DNA of 64,000 nucleotides from Limnospira platensis (lineage in GTDB: Bacteria; Cyanobacteriota; Cyanobacteriia; Cyanobacteriales; Microcoleaceae), in assembly GCF_046480435.1 (NCBI RefSeq), contig NZ_PKGC01000006.1; one strand, given 5' to 3'. A program made the position numbers and the translations under genes. The notes under the pieces are model-generated. The model saw only the letters and a program-made list of their open reading frames with translations. It did no database searches and was not told where the DNA came from. This document shows, piece after piece, positions 17,749-26,548 of the stretch (positions are counted from its first letter, which is position 1; the number at the start of each line of letters is the position of its first letter).

Positions 17749-17785
17749 TTGACTGAAGCCATTTATTGATAGTATTTTAATCAAT
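17749..17785 (+). promoter_or_regulatory. Putative rbcL promoter overlapped by an ATTGAT-N9-ATCAAT dyad
   Basis: TTGACT (17749-17754) and TATTTT (17773-17778) are 18 bases apart and fit a sigma-70 promoter. The perfect dyad ATTGAT (17765-17770) and ATCAAT (17780-17785) covers the -10 box. A transcript would have a leader of about 50 bases. The promoter call is from sequence only. Confidence 0.5.
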
Positions 17786-17842
17786 CGGCAAATAGCCGGA
17801 AATTTAAAGAGCGATTCCTCAGAAGGGAGATATAAAGGAGTT

Positions 17843-19273
17843 ATGTCTTACTCTCAAACTCAAACCAAATCGAAAGCCGGATATCAGGCTGGTGTAAAAG
17901 ACTATAAGCTGACGTATTACACGCCGGATTACACACCCAAAGATACAGATATTCTGGCAGCGTTCCGTGTTTCACCTCAACCAGGAGTTCCCCCGGAAGA
18001 AGCGGGAGCAGCAGTAGCAGCAGAATCTTCAACCGGAACTTGGACAACTGTATGGACTGACCTGTTAACAGACCTCGATCGCTACAAAGGTCGTTGCTAC
18101 CACATCGAACCAGTACCCGGCGAAGACAATCAGTTTTTCTGCTTTGTTGCCTATCCCTTGGATCTGTTTGAAGAAGGTTCTGTTACCAATATGTTAACCT
18201 CCATCGTGGGTAACGTATTTGGATTTAAGGCACTGCGGGGCTTGCGCCTGGAAGATATGCGGATTCCAATTGCTTACCTCAAAACCTTCCAAGGCCCTCC
18301 CCACGGTATCACCGTTGAGCGGGACAAATTGAACAAATACGGTCGTCCCCTGTTGGGTTGCACAATCAAACCTAAACTGGGTCTGTCGGCTAAAAACTAC
18401 GGTCGGGCGGTTTATGAGTGTCTGCGTGGTGGTTTAGACTTCACCAAAGACGACGAAAACATCAACTCTCAACCATTCATGCGCTGGCGCGATCGCTTCC
18501 TATTTGTACAAGAGGCGATCGAAAAAGCCCAGGCTGAAACCAACGAAATTAAGGGTCACTACCTAAACGTAACAGCCCCCACCTGCGAAGAAATGATGAA
18601 ACGGGCGGAATTTGCCAAAGAAATCGGCACCCCCATCATCATGCACGACTTCTTCACCGCTGGTTTTACCGCCAACACCACCCTGGCTCGTTGGTGTCGT
18701 GATAATGGTCTGTTGCTGCACATTCACCGCGCTATGCACGCCGTGGTTGACCGTCAACGTAACCACGGTATCCACTTCCGGGTTCTCGCCAAGTGTCTAC
18801 GGATGTCCGGTGGTGACCACCTGCACTCTGGTACAGTTGTAGGTAAACTCGAAGGTGAAAAAGGTATCACCATGGGGTTTGTAGACCTGATGCGGGAAGA
18901 CCACATCGAAGAAGATCGTTCTCGTGGTATCTTCTTTACCCAAGATTGGGCTTCTATGCCTGGTGTAATGCCTGTTGCTTCCGGTGGTATTCACGTTTGG
19001 CATATGCCAGCTTTGGTAGAAATCTTCGGTGATGATTCCTGCTTACAGTTCGGTGGTGGTACTTTGGGACACCCATGGGGTAATGCTCCTGGTGCAACTG
19101 CTAACCGTGTGGCTCTCGAAGCCTGCATCCAAGCTCGTAACGAAGGCCGTAACCTGTTCCGTGAAGGCGGCGACGTGATTCGTGAGGCTTGCAAGTGGAG
19201 TCCTGAACTGGCTGTGGCTTGCGAACTTTGGAAAGAAATCAAATTCGAGTTCGAGGCTATGGATACCCTGTAG
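17843..19273 (+). CDS. rbcL: Ribulose-1,5-bisphosphate carboxylase large subunit (476 aa)
   Basis: This is the form IB Rubisco large chain, which fixes CO2 onto RuBP in carboxysomes. The active-site segments are present: GCTIKPKLGL with the catalytic Lys, GGLDFTKDDENINSQPF with the carbamylated Lys and metal-binding Asp and Glu, HIHRAMHA with His, LRMSGGDHLHSGTVVGKLEG (loop 6 Lys) and FGGGTLGHPWG (phosphate site). Start is fixed by AAAGGAG before ATG 17843. It is the first gene of rbcL-rbcX-rbcS, and rbcR is divergent. Confidence 0.99.
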   Translation: MSYSQTQTKSKAGYQAGVKDYKLTYYTPDYTPKDTDILAAFRVSPQPGVPPEEAGAAVAAESSTGTWTTVWTDLLTDLDRYKGRCYHIEPVPGEDNQFFCFVAYPLDLFEEGSVTNMLTSIVGNVFGFKALRGLRLEDMRIPIAYLKTFQGPPHGITVERDKLNKYGRPLLGCTIKPKLGLSAKNYGRAVYECLRGGLDFTKDDENINSQPFMRWRDRFLFVQEAIEKAQAETNEIKGHYLNVTAPTCEEMMKRAEFAKEIGTPIIMHDFFTAGFTANTTLARWCRDNGLLLHIHRAMHAVVDRQRNHGIHFRVLAKCLRMSGGDHLHSGTVVGKLEGEKGITMGFVDLMREDHIEEDRSRGIFFTQDWASMPGVMPVASGGIHVWHMPALVEIFGDDSCLQFGGGTLGHPWGNAPGATANRVALEACIQARNEGRNLFREGGDVIREACKWSPELAVACELWKEIKFEFEAMDTL

Positions 19274-19404
19274 GTTTCCTGAGATTTCGAGAAGTGATTT
19301 TGGATTGGGCAAATTCCCCTGACTTGACAATTTTGGAGAGCTACGGATACAACTCAATCCAATATCTCAAACTTGAAGTCTTAACAGAGGGTTGGTGTCA
19401 GAAC

Positions 19405-19770
19405 ATGGATATCAAAAAAGTTGCTAAAGACACGACCAAGGTACTGACCAGTTACCTAACCTATCAAGCTGTAATCATCATCACCAACCAATTGACAGAG
19501 ACTAACCCTGGTTTAGCCATCTGGCTGAGTGATTTTTCCTCTCGGGGGAAAATCCAGGATGGTGAGGCTTATCTTGAGGAACTACTACAGGAAAATCAAG
19601 AACTGGCTTTCCGGGTGATGACCGTCCGAGATCATCTCACCCAAGAGGTGGCGGATTATCTACCGGAGATGGTTCGGCTGGGGATTCAGCAGGGAAATAT
19701 GGCACATCGCCGCCAGTACCTGGAACGAATGACGCAACTAACTACTTCCGAGACTAACCCTCCCGACTAA
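19405..19770 (+). CDS. rbcX: Rubisco assembly chaperone RbcX (121 aa)
   Basis: RbcX binds the C-terminal tail of RbcL and helps to assemble the L8 core. The start MDIKKVAKDTTKVLTSYLTY is the usual RbcX N-terminus. The frame is open further upstream to 19219 inside rbcL, but that extension has no RbcX similarity and is rejected. The helical core (YLTYQAVIIITNQLTETNP, QDGEAYLEELLQENQELAF, RVMTVRDHLTQEVADYLPEM) fits. It sits 131 bases after rbcL and 48 before rbcS in the standard cyanobacterial order. Confidence 0.97.
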   Translation: MDIKKVAKDTTKVLTSYLTYQAVIIITNQLTETNPGLAIWLSDFSSRGKIQDGEAYLEELLQENQELAFRVMTVRDHLTQEVADYLPEMVRLGIQQGNMAHRRQYLERMTQLTTSETNPPD

Positions 19771-19818
19771 GGTCGGAGTCTAAATAATTAATTTCAACAA
19801 CTACCCTGGAAAATCACA

Positions 19819-20154
19819 ATGCAAACACTACCAAAAGAGCGCCGTTACGAAACTCTGTCCTATTTACCCCCTCTGACTGATGCTCAGACCCAGAAACAGC
19901 TTCAGTACATTCTTGAGCAAGGCTTTATTGCTGGGGTAGAATTCAGCGAATCCTCTGCGCCTGAACAGCACTACTGGACTCTGTGGAAGTTGCCTCTGTT
20001 TAATGCAACTACCGTTCGCGAAGTTATGGCGGAAATCGACGAATGCCGTCGCGAATATCCTAAGTGCTTTATCCGGGTTATGGGTTTTGATAACGTGAAG
20101 CAGTGCCAAGTTCTCAGCTTTATCGTTCACCGTCCCACTGGCTCACTGTACTAA
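19819..20154 (+). CDS. rbcS: Ribulose-1,5-bisphosphate carboxylase small subunit (111 aa)
   Basis: This is the small subunit that caps the Rubisco L8 core. The sequence begins MQTLPKERRYETLSYLPPLTDAQ and has YWTLWKLPLF, EIDECRREYPKCFIRVMGFDN and the C-terminal FIVHRPTGSLY. Length is normal for form IB. It ends the rbc operon. Confidence 0.99.
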   Translation: MQTLPKERRYETLSYLPPLTDAQTQKQLQYILEQGFIAGVEFSESSAPEQHYWTLWKLPLFNATTVREVMAEIDECRREYPKCFIRVMGFDNVKQCQVLSFIVHRPTGSLY

Positions 20155-20210
20155 ATCACCCGCTAAAATTTAATCTAGGATTAGGCTAACCGCCAATTTC
20201 CAAAATTTTG

Positions 20211-20236
20211 AGGCAGGGGTGACTCCCTGCCTTTAT
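20211..20236 (+). terminator. Hairpin after rbcS
   Basis: AGGCAGGG (20211-20218) pairs with CCCTGCCT (20225-20232), followed by TTA. The T run is short, so efficiency is uncertain. Confidence 0.55.
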
Positions 20237-20274
20237 GATCTGGGTGAAATCGATAAAAAACCTTAACCACAGGA

Positions 20275-21876
20275 ATGCTCTACCAACCAAAGGTGTTTAC
20301 AGGTGGTTCACCCCGTCGCCTGGTTATTCTGTTAATGATTGTGATTGTCCTGGGGGTGTTGTTCCGTTTTGCGAGTCTCGATCGCAAATTATATTCCCAT
20401 GATGAAGTTTTTACCAACTTGCGATCGGCTGGTTTTACGCGCGAACAGGTAGATCAGCAATTGTTCAGCGATCGCATTTTTACCCCTTCAGAACTCCTAG
20501 AATATCAACGCCTCAAACCCGATAGCACCGCCGCCGATACTCTCGCCTCTCTGCATAGAAACCCCCATCATCCCCCCCTATATTATCTCATAGCTAGGGG
20601 TTGGATGCGAGGCTTTGGCAGTTCGATTTTAGCTTCCCGTCTTTTACCCGCCGTCATTAGTTTAATATCCTTACCGCTTATTTATGCCTTAGCTTGGGAA
20701 TTATTTCAATCTCCGCTAATTTCCCTTATGTCTACGGCTTTATTGGCTGTTTCTCCGGTGGATATATTATTAGCGCAAACTGCTCGTCAATACAGCTTAA
20801 TGACGGCTTTAATTATCGCATCTAGTCTGATGTTACTCAAAGGGAGTCGCACCAACAATTGGCTGTGGTGGTTGGGTTATGTAATTACCTGCACTTTAGG
20901 ATTATATACCCATTTATTTTTTGGATTAGTTATAGCCAGTCATATCGGTTGGGGAATCTTGATTTTTGGGTCGGAACCGAGACGGAATTATAAACCACGT
21001 CCGTCTTTGTTTTTCATTCAGTTGGCAATATCTATATGTTTAATTGTGGTTCTTTATCTACCCTGGATAACTGTGATTATCCATAATTGGGAACAGGCTC
21101 AAGACTTGACCAGTTGGACTCATCAATCCATGAGTTTACTGGATTTATCTAAGTTTTGGATGCTAAGTTTTACCTCGGTTTTAGTTGATATTGACTTTGG
21201 CTTTAACAGCTTCTGGACGTATTTATTTAGGCTGCCGTTTTTACTGCTAATTATTTATGCTCTGTATTATGTAAGTGAAACCAATGATAGTCAAACCGGA
21301 TTATTTATTTTAACTGCGATTTTGATACCGTTTATCCTGTTGGTTTTACCAGATTTCTTATGGGGGGGACAGCGTTCCTCTGTCACTCGGTATCTGATCG
21401 CTTGTTTTCCAGCTATTCAAATGGCGATCGCCTTTTTATTAGTAACCCACCTTAATACTGGTCGTCAATCATTATTGGATGGTGAAAAGTTGTGGCTGTG
21501 GGTATTAGCCATATTACTAAGTTCTAGTATTATCTCCTTGGGTTTAAGTACAGTTTCATCAACTTGGTGGGATAAAGGTTTAAGCTATTTTAATCATCAA
21601 GTGGCTACAGAAATTAATCAAGCCAACTCGTCTGTGGTAATTTCTGATGCGGGAAATGGTACTAATACAGGAGATTTAATCTCCCTCAGTTATCTATTAG
21701 ATAATAATGAGGTTAAACTTATTCTGATGAGTAATCAACCATCATTACAATTAATTCCTGAAAATTCCACCATTTTTGTATTTAGACCTTCTCAGGAATT
21801 ACAAGAGTTGCTACAGCAAAATTATGGCGACCTTGAGCAAGTTCTGGATATCCCAGACCTGTGGAAAGTTCAATAA
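20275..21876 (+). CDS. Polytopic glycosyltransferase of the GT39/ArnT-like type (533 aa)
   Basis: The product has about 10-12 membrane helices. The N-terminal loop FRFASLDRKLYSHDEVF holds an acidic Asp-Glu pair as in the first loop of PMT/ArnT-type enzymes. HRNPHHPPLYYLIARGWM and LASRLLPAVISLI are the next conserved parts. The family transfers sugars from polyprenyl phosphate donors; the acceptor is unknown. It lies alone on the plus strand behind the rbc operon with a gap of 120 bases. Confidence 0.85.
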   Translation: MLYQPKVFTGGSPRRLVILLMIVIVLGVLFRFASLDRKLYSHDEVFTNLRSAGFTREQVDQQLFSDRIFTPSELLEYQRLKPDSTAADTLASLHRNPHHPPLYYLIARGWMRGFGSSILASRLLPAVISLISLPLIYALAWELFQSPLISLMSTALLAVSPVDILLAQTARQYSLMTALIIASSLMLLKGSRTNNWLWWLGYVITCTLGLYTHLFFGLVIASHIGWGILIFGSEPRRNYKPRPSLFFIQLAISICLIVVLYLPWITVIIHNWEQAQDLTSWTHQSMSLLDLSKFWMLSFTSVLVDIDFGFNSFWTYLFRLPFLLLIIYALYYVSETNDSQTGLFILTAILIPFILLVLPDFLWGGQRSSVTRYLIACFPAIQMAIAFLLVTHLNTGRQSLLDGEKLWLWVLAILLSSSIISLGLSTVSSTWWDKGLSYFNHQVATEINQANSSVVISDAGNGTNTGDLISLSYLLDNNEVKLILMSNQPSLQLIPENSTIFVFRPSQELQELLQQNYGDLEQVLDIPDLWKVQ

Positions 21877-21919
21877 TTGCAGAGGAGTTGTAGTCCTATG
21901 AACTATATATATTCATGGT

Positions 21920-22270
21920 TTATTGGTAAGCGCAATTAGTTAAATATGGACTCCAAACATAACCTTCTATGGGTCCGATAATGCGAGTCCAGTTCGGTCC
22001 TTCTCTACCGTCTGTTATTCCTAAAATTACCCGAGTTCCATTGGGTAAACTACCAACAATTTTACCAGCAGGAGTAGCTCGTACATTTAAGGGGGTTCCG
22101 GTAGGGTCATCGACAGTACAAGCGCCTACGGGAGTTTGAGCAAGTTGTAATTCCTGAGACGGTTTAACAGAGTCAAAATCAGTAAATGCGATCGCTGCTG
22201 TTACCCAACCCGTAGCGGAGGCGATCGTCATCGGAATCAAAACATAATGCCAAGGTTTCATCTGCATCAT
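21920..22270 (-). CDS. Exported SH3-like domain protein (116 aa)
   Basis: The first 28 residues (MKPWHYVLIPMTIASATGWVTAAIAF) are a signal peptide or anchor. The rest is a bacterial SH3 domain: CTVDDPTGTPLNVRATPAGK, IVGSLPNGTRVILG, NWTRIIGPIEGYVWSPYL. Such domains bind cell-wall peptides or metal and are usually in the periplasm. Three Met codons near the start (22270, 22267, 22261) leave the exact start open. Confidence 0.85.
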   Translation of the reverse strand: MMQMKPWHYVLIPMTIASATGWVTAAIAFTDFDSVKPSQELQLAQTPVGACTVDDPTGTPLNVRATPAGKIVGSLPNGTRVILGITDGREGPNWTRIIGPIEGYVWSPYLTNCAYQ

Positions 22271-22477
22271 TGCCCGATATATGACAATTTTATATTATAT
22301 CATACTGGACTAGGATTGACGGCTGTTTCTTTACAAAAACTTAATCTTTGCCATAATCTCAAGACCAAAAGGAACAGTTATAATCACAATTAATTAAATA
22401 TTCACCCCAAACATAACCTTCTTAGGTAAGTTAAAACCGGGGTAGAAATTAACATCAACTCCACCCCGAAAATCAGC
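22271..22477. other. Short intergenic region with a minus-strand terminator
   Basis: A stem at 22438-22445 with 22461-22468 (minus strand CGGGGTGG and CTACCCCG) followed by GTTTT lies behind pepP. Nothing else was seen. Confidence 0.5.
22433..22468 (-). terminator. Probable terminator of pepP
   Basis: An 8-bp stem with one G-T pair and a 15-base loop, followed on the minus strand by GTTTTAA. It is located 10 bases past the pepP stop. Confidence 0.55.
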
Positions 22478-23788
22478 CTAACTTTCCATAGCTGACACCG
22501 ACTTAGGAACCCCAGCCGTCAGAACCTCATAACCATCTGTTGTCACCAAAACATCATCCTCAATTCTCACCCCTATTCCCAGCCATCGCTCATCGACCTC
22601 TGGTTGTCCTTCCACGGGTTTAATATCCCGTTTAATATAAATCCCCGGTTCCACAGTTAACACTTGTCCTGGCTGCAATAATTGCGGTTCTTCACCCCAC
22701 TGATAAACGCCGACATCATGAACATCTAAGCCCAACCAATGTCCGGTTCTGTGCATATAAAAAGGCTTATATTTGCCCTCTTTAATAATCTCATCAATAT
22801 CGCCTTTGAGCAATCCCAAATCTAGCAAACCTTCTACCAAAACCCGCACCGCCGTATCATGTAACTGGTTATAAGGATTTCCGGGTTTAACTTGTTCAAT
22901 GGCGGCGATTTGTGCGCGCAAAACCAACTCATAAATAATTTTTTGCTCTGGTGTAAACTTACCATTAACGGGAAAAGTGCGGGTAATATCGGCATTATAA
23001 TATTGATAAGCACAACCGGCATCAATCAACAATAAATCCTGGTCTTGCATTTGGCGATTATTCTCAATGTAATGCAAAATACAAGCATTTTCACCAGAGG
23101 CGACAATGGAAGGATAGGCGGGAGTAGCACCATGTTGATTAAAGAAATATTCAATTTCAGCTTGTACCTGATATTCATACTTTCCGGGTTGAGCAAATTC
23201 TCGCGCTCTCTGGTGAGCGGCTACGGAAATTTCGGCGGCTTTTCGCATCAATTCCAATTCTTTGGGGCTTTTAATTAGCCTTTGAGGATGGAGAATTGTA
23301 CCAGCATCTTGAATAGCAATAGGACCTGTGCCATGTTTAGGATAAACCCGGATTAAATTTTGCCAATGATTGAGAATTATCTGGTTAAATTGTTGATCGC
23401 GTCCTAGTCGGTAATAAATGCGATCGGCTTTTTGTAGGTATTGGGGTAATTTTTCGTCTAATTCATGAATTGGATAAGCCTGGTCTGCACCATAAATAGT
23501 TTTAGCATTATCAATCCCAACTCTATATCCGGTCCAGGTTTCTTTGTCGGGGTCTTTGGGTTGTACAAATAGAATAAATTGATGTTCTTGGTGGTGGGGT
23601 GCGAACACGGCGACGGCGTTAGGTTCATTAAAGCCAGTGAGATAGAAAAAGTCGCTATCTTGGCGGTAAGAATATTCAACGTCGTTGTGCATGACTGCTG
23701 TGGGCGCACTGCTAAAAATGGCAGTACCGCCACCAATTTTAGCCATTAACTGTTCCCGACGCTGTTGATATTCTACTGGTGTGGTCAT
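22478..23788 (-). CDS. pepP: Xaa-Pro aminopeptidase, M24B family (436 aa)
   Basis: It removes N-terminal residues that precede proline. Residues about 1-170 are the aminopeptidase-P N-terminal domain (YRQDSDFFYLTGFNEPNAV). The pita-bread domain follows, with metal ligands in LLIDAGCAYQYYNADITRTF (two Asp), HRTGHWLGLDVHDVG (His), VEPGIY (Glu) and VRIEDDVLVT (Glu). Two Mn2+ ions are expected. Length is normal. It has its own terminator and stands alone. Confidence 0.95.
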   Translation of the reverse strand: MTTPVEYQQRREQLMAKIGGGTAIFSSAPTAVMHNDVEYSYRQDSDFFYLTGFNEPNAVAVFAPHHQEHQFILFVQPKDPDKETWTGYRVGIDNAKTIYGADQAYPIHELDEKLPQYLQKADRIYYRLGRDQQFNQIILNHWQNLIRVYPKHGTGPIAIQDAGTILHPQRLIKSPKELELMRKAAEISVAAHQRAREFAQPGKYEYQVQAEIEYFFNQHGATPAYPSIVASGENACILHYIENNRQMQDQDLLLIDAGCAYQYYNADITRTFPVNGKFTPEQKIIYELVLRAQIAAIEQVKPGNPYNQLHDTAVRVLVEGLLDLGLLKGDIDEIIKEGKYKPFYMHRTGHWLGLDVHDVGVYQWGEEPQLLQPGQVLTVEPGIYIKRDIKPVEGQPEVDERWLGIGVRIEDDVLVTTDGYEVLTAGVPKSVSAMES

Positions 23789-23972
23789 TGGTTAAGTTGT
23801 CCTGATTAAGATGGTCATGTTTGATCATATAACTTAGTCTTAGCATTTAGTTAGTGTGCCCATGATAATTTAATTGGATCTCATCTTTAGAACAATTAGT
23901 GCCACCCCTGGGTCAGTAATTGGTAACTTGAGTATAAAGAGGTCAACAGGATGATTAGATTAAGATTAGATT

Positions 23973-24004
23973 AAAAAACCCAGTCTCTTGAATAAGAAAC
24001 TGGG
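23973..24004 (-). terminator. Rho-independent terminator of ftsH
   Basis: An 11-bp stem (23979-23989 with 23994-24004, one G-T pair) and a 4-base loop, followed on the minus strand by six T residues. Confidence 0.9.
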
Positions 24005-24038
24005 CGGAAATTTAAGAGCAATTTCTCAGTTAGAGAGA

Positions 24039-25928
24039 TTATAATACTGGAGCAAACCGTTCTTTTTCGGGAACTTCAGTATATTCAGCTACAATTTGCC
24101 GAAATTCGTCTCCATCAATGGTTTCTTTTTCGATGAGTAAATCAACTAGGCGATCAATAACTTCCCGGTTATCGCGAATGATTTGACAAGCATCCTGATA
24201 ACAATGTTCGGCGATCGCCTTAATTTGAGAATCAATGCGGTCCGCAATTTGATTAGAATACTCAGTGCGGGTAGCAAAATCGCGACCTAGGAAGACCTCA
24301 CCCTGGGAAGATTCCAGAGAAAGGGGTCCCAAGTCAGACATACCATAACGAGTCACCATTTGACGAGCCATTCCCGCCACCTGTTGCAGGTCTCCACCAG
24401 CGCCGGTGGTAACTTCGGCATCACCAAAGATGATATCTTCGGCGGCGCGACCGCCCAAAGCGCCGGTAATACGGGCGAGAATTTGAGACCGGGAAATCAA
24501 ACCCTGATCCTCATCAGGCATAAACCAGGTCAAACCGCGAGCCTGTCCACGGGGAACTAGGGTAACTTTTTGAACGGGATCATGATCTTTAATCAGAGTA
24601 CCAACGATCGCGTGTCCGACCTCATGATAGGCAATCAGGCGCTTAGTTTTACCATCAAGGAGGGGGGTTCCTTCCATACCAGCGACAACCCGATCAACGG
24701 CATCGTCAATTTCGGCCATAGTAATGGCATCCTTGCGGCGGCGGGCGGTGAGGATAGCGGCTTCATTAAGTAGGTTGGCGAGGTCAGCCCCAGTAAATCC
24801 GGGAGTCCGACGAGCGATCGCCTCGAGAGACACCTTATCGGCAAGTTTTTTATTGCGGGCGTGAACTTCCAAAACCGACAGACGGCCCTTAATATCAGGA
24901 GCATCGACTATGATTTGGCGATCGAACCTTCCGGGGCGCAGCAAAGCCGAATCGAGAACGTCTGGGCGGTTAGTAGCAGCAATAATAATAATGCCCGTGT
25001 TACCCTCAAAACCATCCATTTCAGTTAATAACTGGTTAAGGGTCTGTTCTCGTTCATCATTACCGCCGCCAATACCAGCACCACGCTGGCGACCGACCGC
25101 ATCAATTTCATCAATAAAGACGATACAGGGGGCAGTTTCCTTAGCCTTCTTAAACAAATCGCGGACCCTGGAAGCGCCAACCCCAACAAACATCTCCACA
25201 AATTCCGAACCAGAGATGCTAAAGAAGGGAACCCCAGCCTCACCGGCGATCGCCTTAGCCAGGAGAGTTTTACCAGTTCCCGGAGGGCCAACCAACAAAA
25301 CACCTTTAGGAATTCTCGCCCCAACAGCGGTAAAGCGTTCCGGCTTTTTCAGGAAGGTAACCACCTCTTGGAGTTCTTCTTTAGCTTCCTCAACGCCAGC
25401 GACATCATCAAACAAAACCCCGGTTTTGGCTTCCATAGAGAAACGAGCCTTAGACTTACCGAAGTTCATCGCTTGACCAGGGCCACCCGGCACATTATTA
25501 GAACGGCGGAACAGGAAAAATAGGCCCACAATCAACAAAATCGGGAAAACCAAATTTCCTAAAAGTCCCCAAATCGCCCCATCATTACGGGGAGGGTGAG
25601 AATCAAAGCTAATATTAGCAGCACGCAGGCGAGAAATTAGTTCCGGGGCATTATTAGGCAAATCCACCCGTAGGCGCTGCACTCCATTATCCAATTGAGG
25701 ATCGATCGCCTCAACGATCGCCGTCCGTCCCCCTTCATATAGATCCACACTGGTAACCCGCCCGGCATCGAGGTAATCTAAGAATCGGCCATAAGTCATG
25801 CGAGTGCTGGCTGTATTATTTTGAGCTATATCCGTCGGGGAAGCCGCAAAAGCACCCTGCCACAGGAAGAACCCGATCACCAGGGCCGGGATCGTCCATA
25901 GCAGAATGGTTCTCCAAGATGTTTTCAT
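24039..25928 (-). CDS. ftsH: ATP-dependent zinc metalloprotease FtsH, FtsH2 (Slr0228)-like (629 aa)
   Basis: It is a membrane AAA protease. Residues 8-28 and about 122-141 are the two membrane helices around a periplasmic or lumenal domain. Walker A is GPPGTGKT at 214-221, Walker B ends in IVFIDEID, and the second region of homology is ATNRPDVLDSALLRPGRFDRQ-type sequence. The zinc site HEVGH is at 435-439. The N-terminus (KTSWRTILLW, MTYGRFLDYLDAGRVTSVDL) closely resembles the thylakoid FtsH2 that removes photodamaged D1, so a role in photosystem II repair is likely. It has its own terminator. Confidence 0.95.
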   Translation of the reverse strand: MKTSWRTILLWTIPALVIGFFLWQGAFAASPTDIAQNNTASTRMTYGRFLDYLDAGRVTSVDLYEGGRTAIVEAIDPQLDNGVQRLRVDLPNNAPELISRLRAANISFDSHPPRNDGAIWGLLGNLVFPILLIVGLFFLFRRSNNVPGGPGQAMNFGKSKARFSMEAKTGVLFDDVAGVEEAKEELQEVVTFLKKPERFTAVGARIPKGVLLVGPPGTGKTLLAKAIAGEAGVPFFSISGSEFVEMFVGVGASRVRDLFKKAKETAPCIVFIDEIDAVGRQRGAGIGGGNDEREQTLNQLLTEMDGFEGNTGIIIIAATNRPDVLDSALLRPGRFDRQIIVDAPDIKGRLSVLEVHARNKKLADKVSLEAIARRTPGFTGADLANLLNEAAILTARRRKDAITMAEIDDAVDRVVAGMEGTPLLDGKTKRLIAYHEVGHAIVGTLIKDHDPVQKVTLVPRGQARGLTWFMPDEDQGLISRSQILARITGALGGRAAEDIIFGDAEVTTGAGGDLQQVAGMARQMVTRYGMSDLGPLSLESSQGEVFLGRDFATRTEYSNQIADRIDSQIKAIAEHCYQDACQIIRDNREVIDRLVDLLIEKETIDGDEFRQIVAEYTEVPEKERFAPVL

Positions 25929-26548
25929 AAATTCCGTTGCCTCTATGTGCTAATACATCAGAAATTTCTTAAAACTCAGCCCAGTCAATGGCTAAGATTA
26001 AAGATATTCATAATCTTAACTAAATGTAACGTAACAGTCTGTGATCAGGCAACCAGGCCGGGGAGTTTAATGGCCCGCTACAGTTGATGAGGGGGAAAAG
26101 TCCTGATACGGAAAAACATCAGTGGAATATAATCTGGCAATGGGGGACAGTAGGCTATAATCCTAGGAATTGTAGTTAGAGATGATTATTTCGCGATCGA
26201 AGTAGGGTAAAGTTACCGTTGTTGGATTGCCTACATCTAAATCTCAGGAAAGTTATAACTATGGGAGAATTGTCAGAAGGTTGCTAGAGACTCAAACTCA
26301 TATTTCTGAATTCAAGTTGTGAGAATGGGGCTGCAATCTGGCAATTAACATCGAAAGCATGAGATTTAAGTACCCTGATGTACTGGTCAACTGGGTTGTG
26401 AGGCAACCCAAATGCTTCTTGTATCAGCTTGAGTGTTGAGAACTTTAGTTCCCGATGGCAAGTCTGATGGCCGAAAGAAGAATCTCACGGACTTAGTCCC
26501 TCTGAGTGTCACAATTTTTGAGTCTTCGTGAAGTAACGGATTTTTCAG
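25929..26548. other. Divergent 620-base region between ftsH and the parM-like gene
   Basis: It must contain both promoters. The ftsH-proximal half shows nothing distinctive. The parM-proximal part from 26369 to 26505 holds four short perfect stem-loops in a row (see the separate entry). No reading frame of note is present. Confidence 0.5.
26369..26505 (+). ncRNA. Candidate structured leader or small RNA
   Basis: Four stem-loops follow each other: AGTAC/GTACT (26369-26384), TGGGTTG/CAACCCA (26392-26410), GAACT/AGTTC (26440-26451) and CTCA-GGAC/GTCC-TGAG (about 26484-26505). They lie directly upstream of the parM-like start. No known RNA family is recognised. It could be a 5' UTR structure. 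Confidence 0.3.

Larger units (their letters stand above)
17386..17842. other. Divergent rbcR-rbcL intergenic region
   Basis: The 457 bases between the two starts hold two TTGAT/ATCAA dyads, a putative rbcL promoter and the rbcL Shine-Dalgarno AAAGGAG at 17834-17840. The middle is AT-rich. No small gene was found. Confidence 0.7.

Noticed and set aside
19219..19404. Upstream extension of rbcX into rbcL
   Set aside because: The first 62 residues of the open frame have no RbcX similarity; the usual RbcX start is at 19405.
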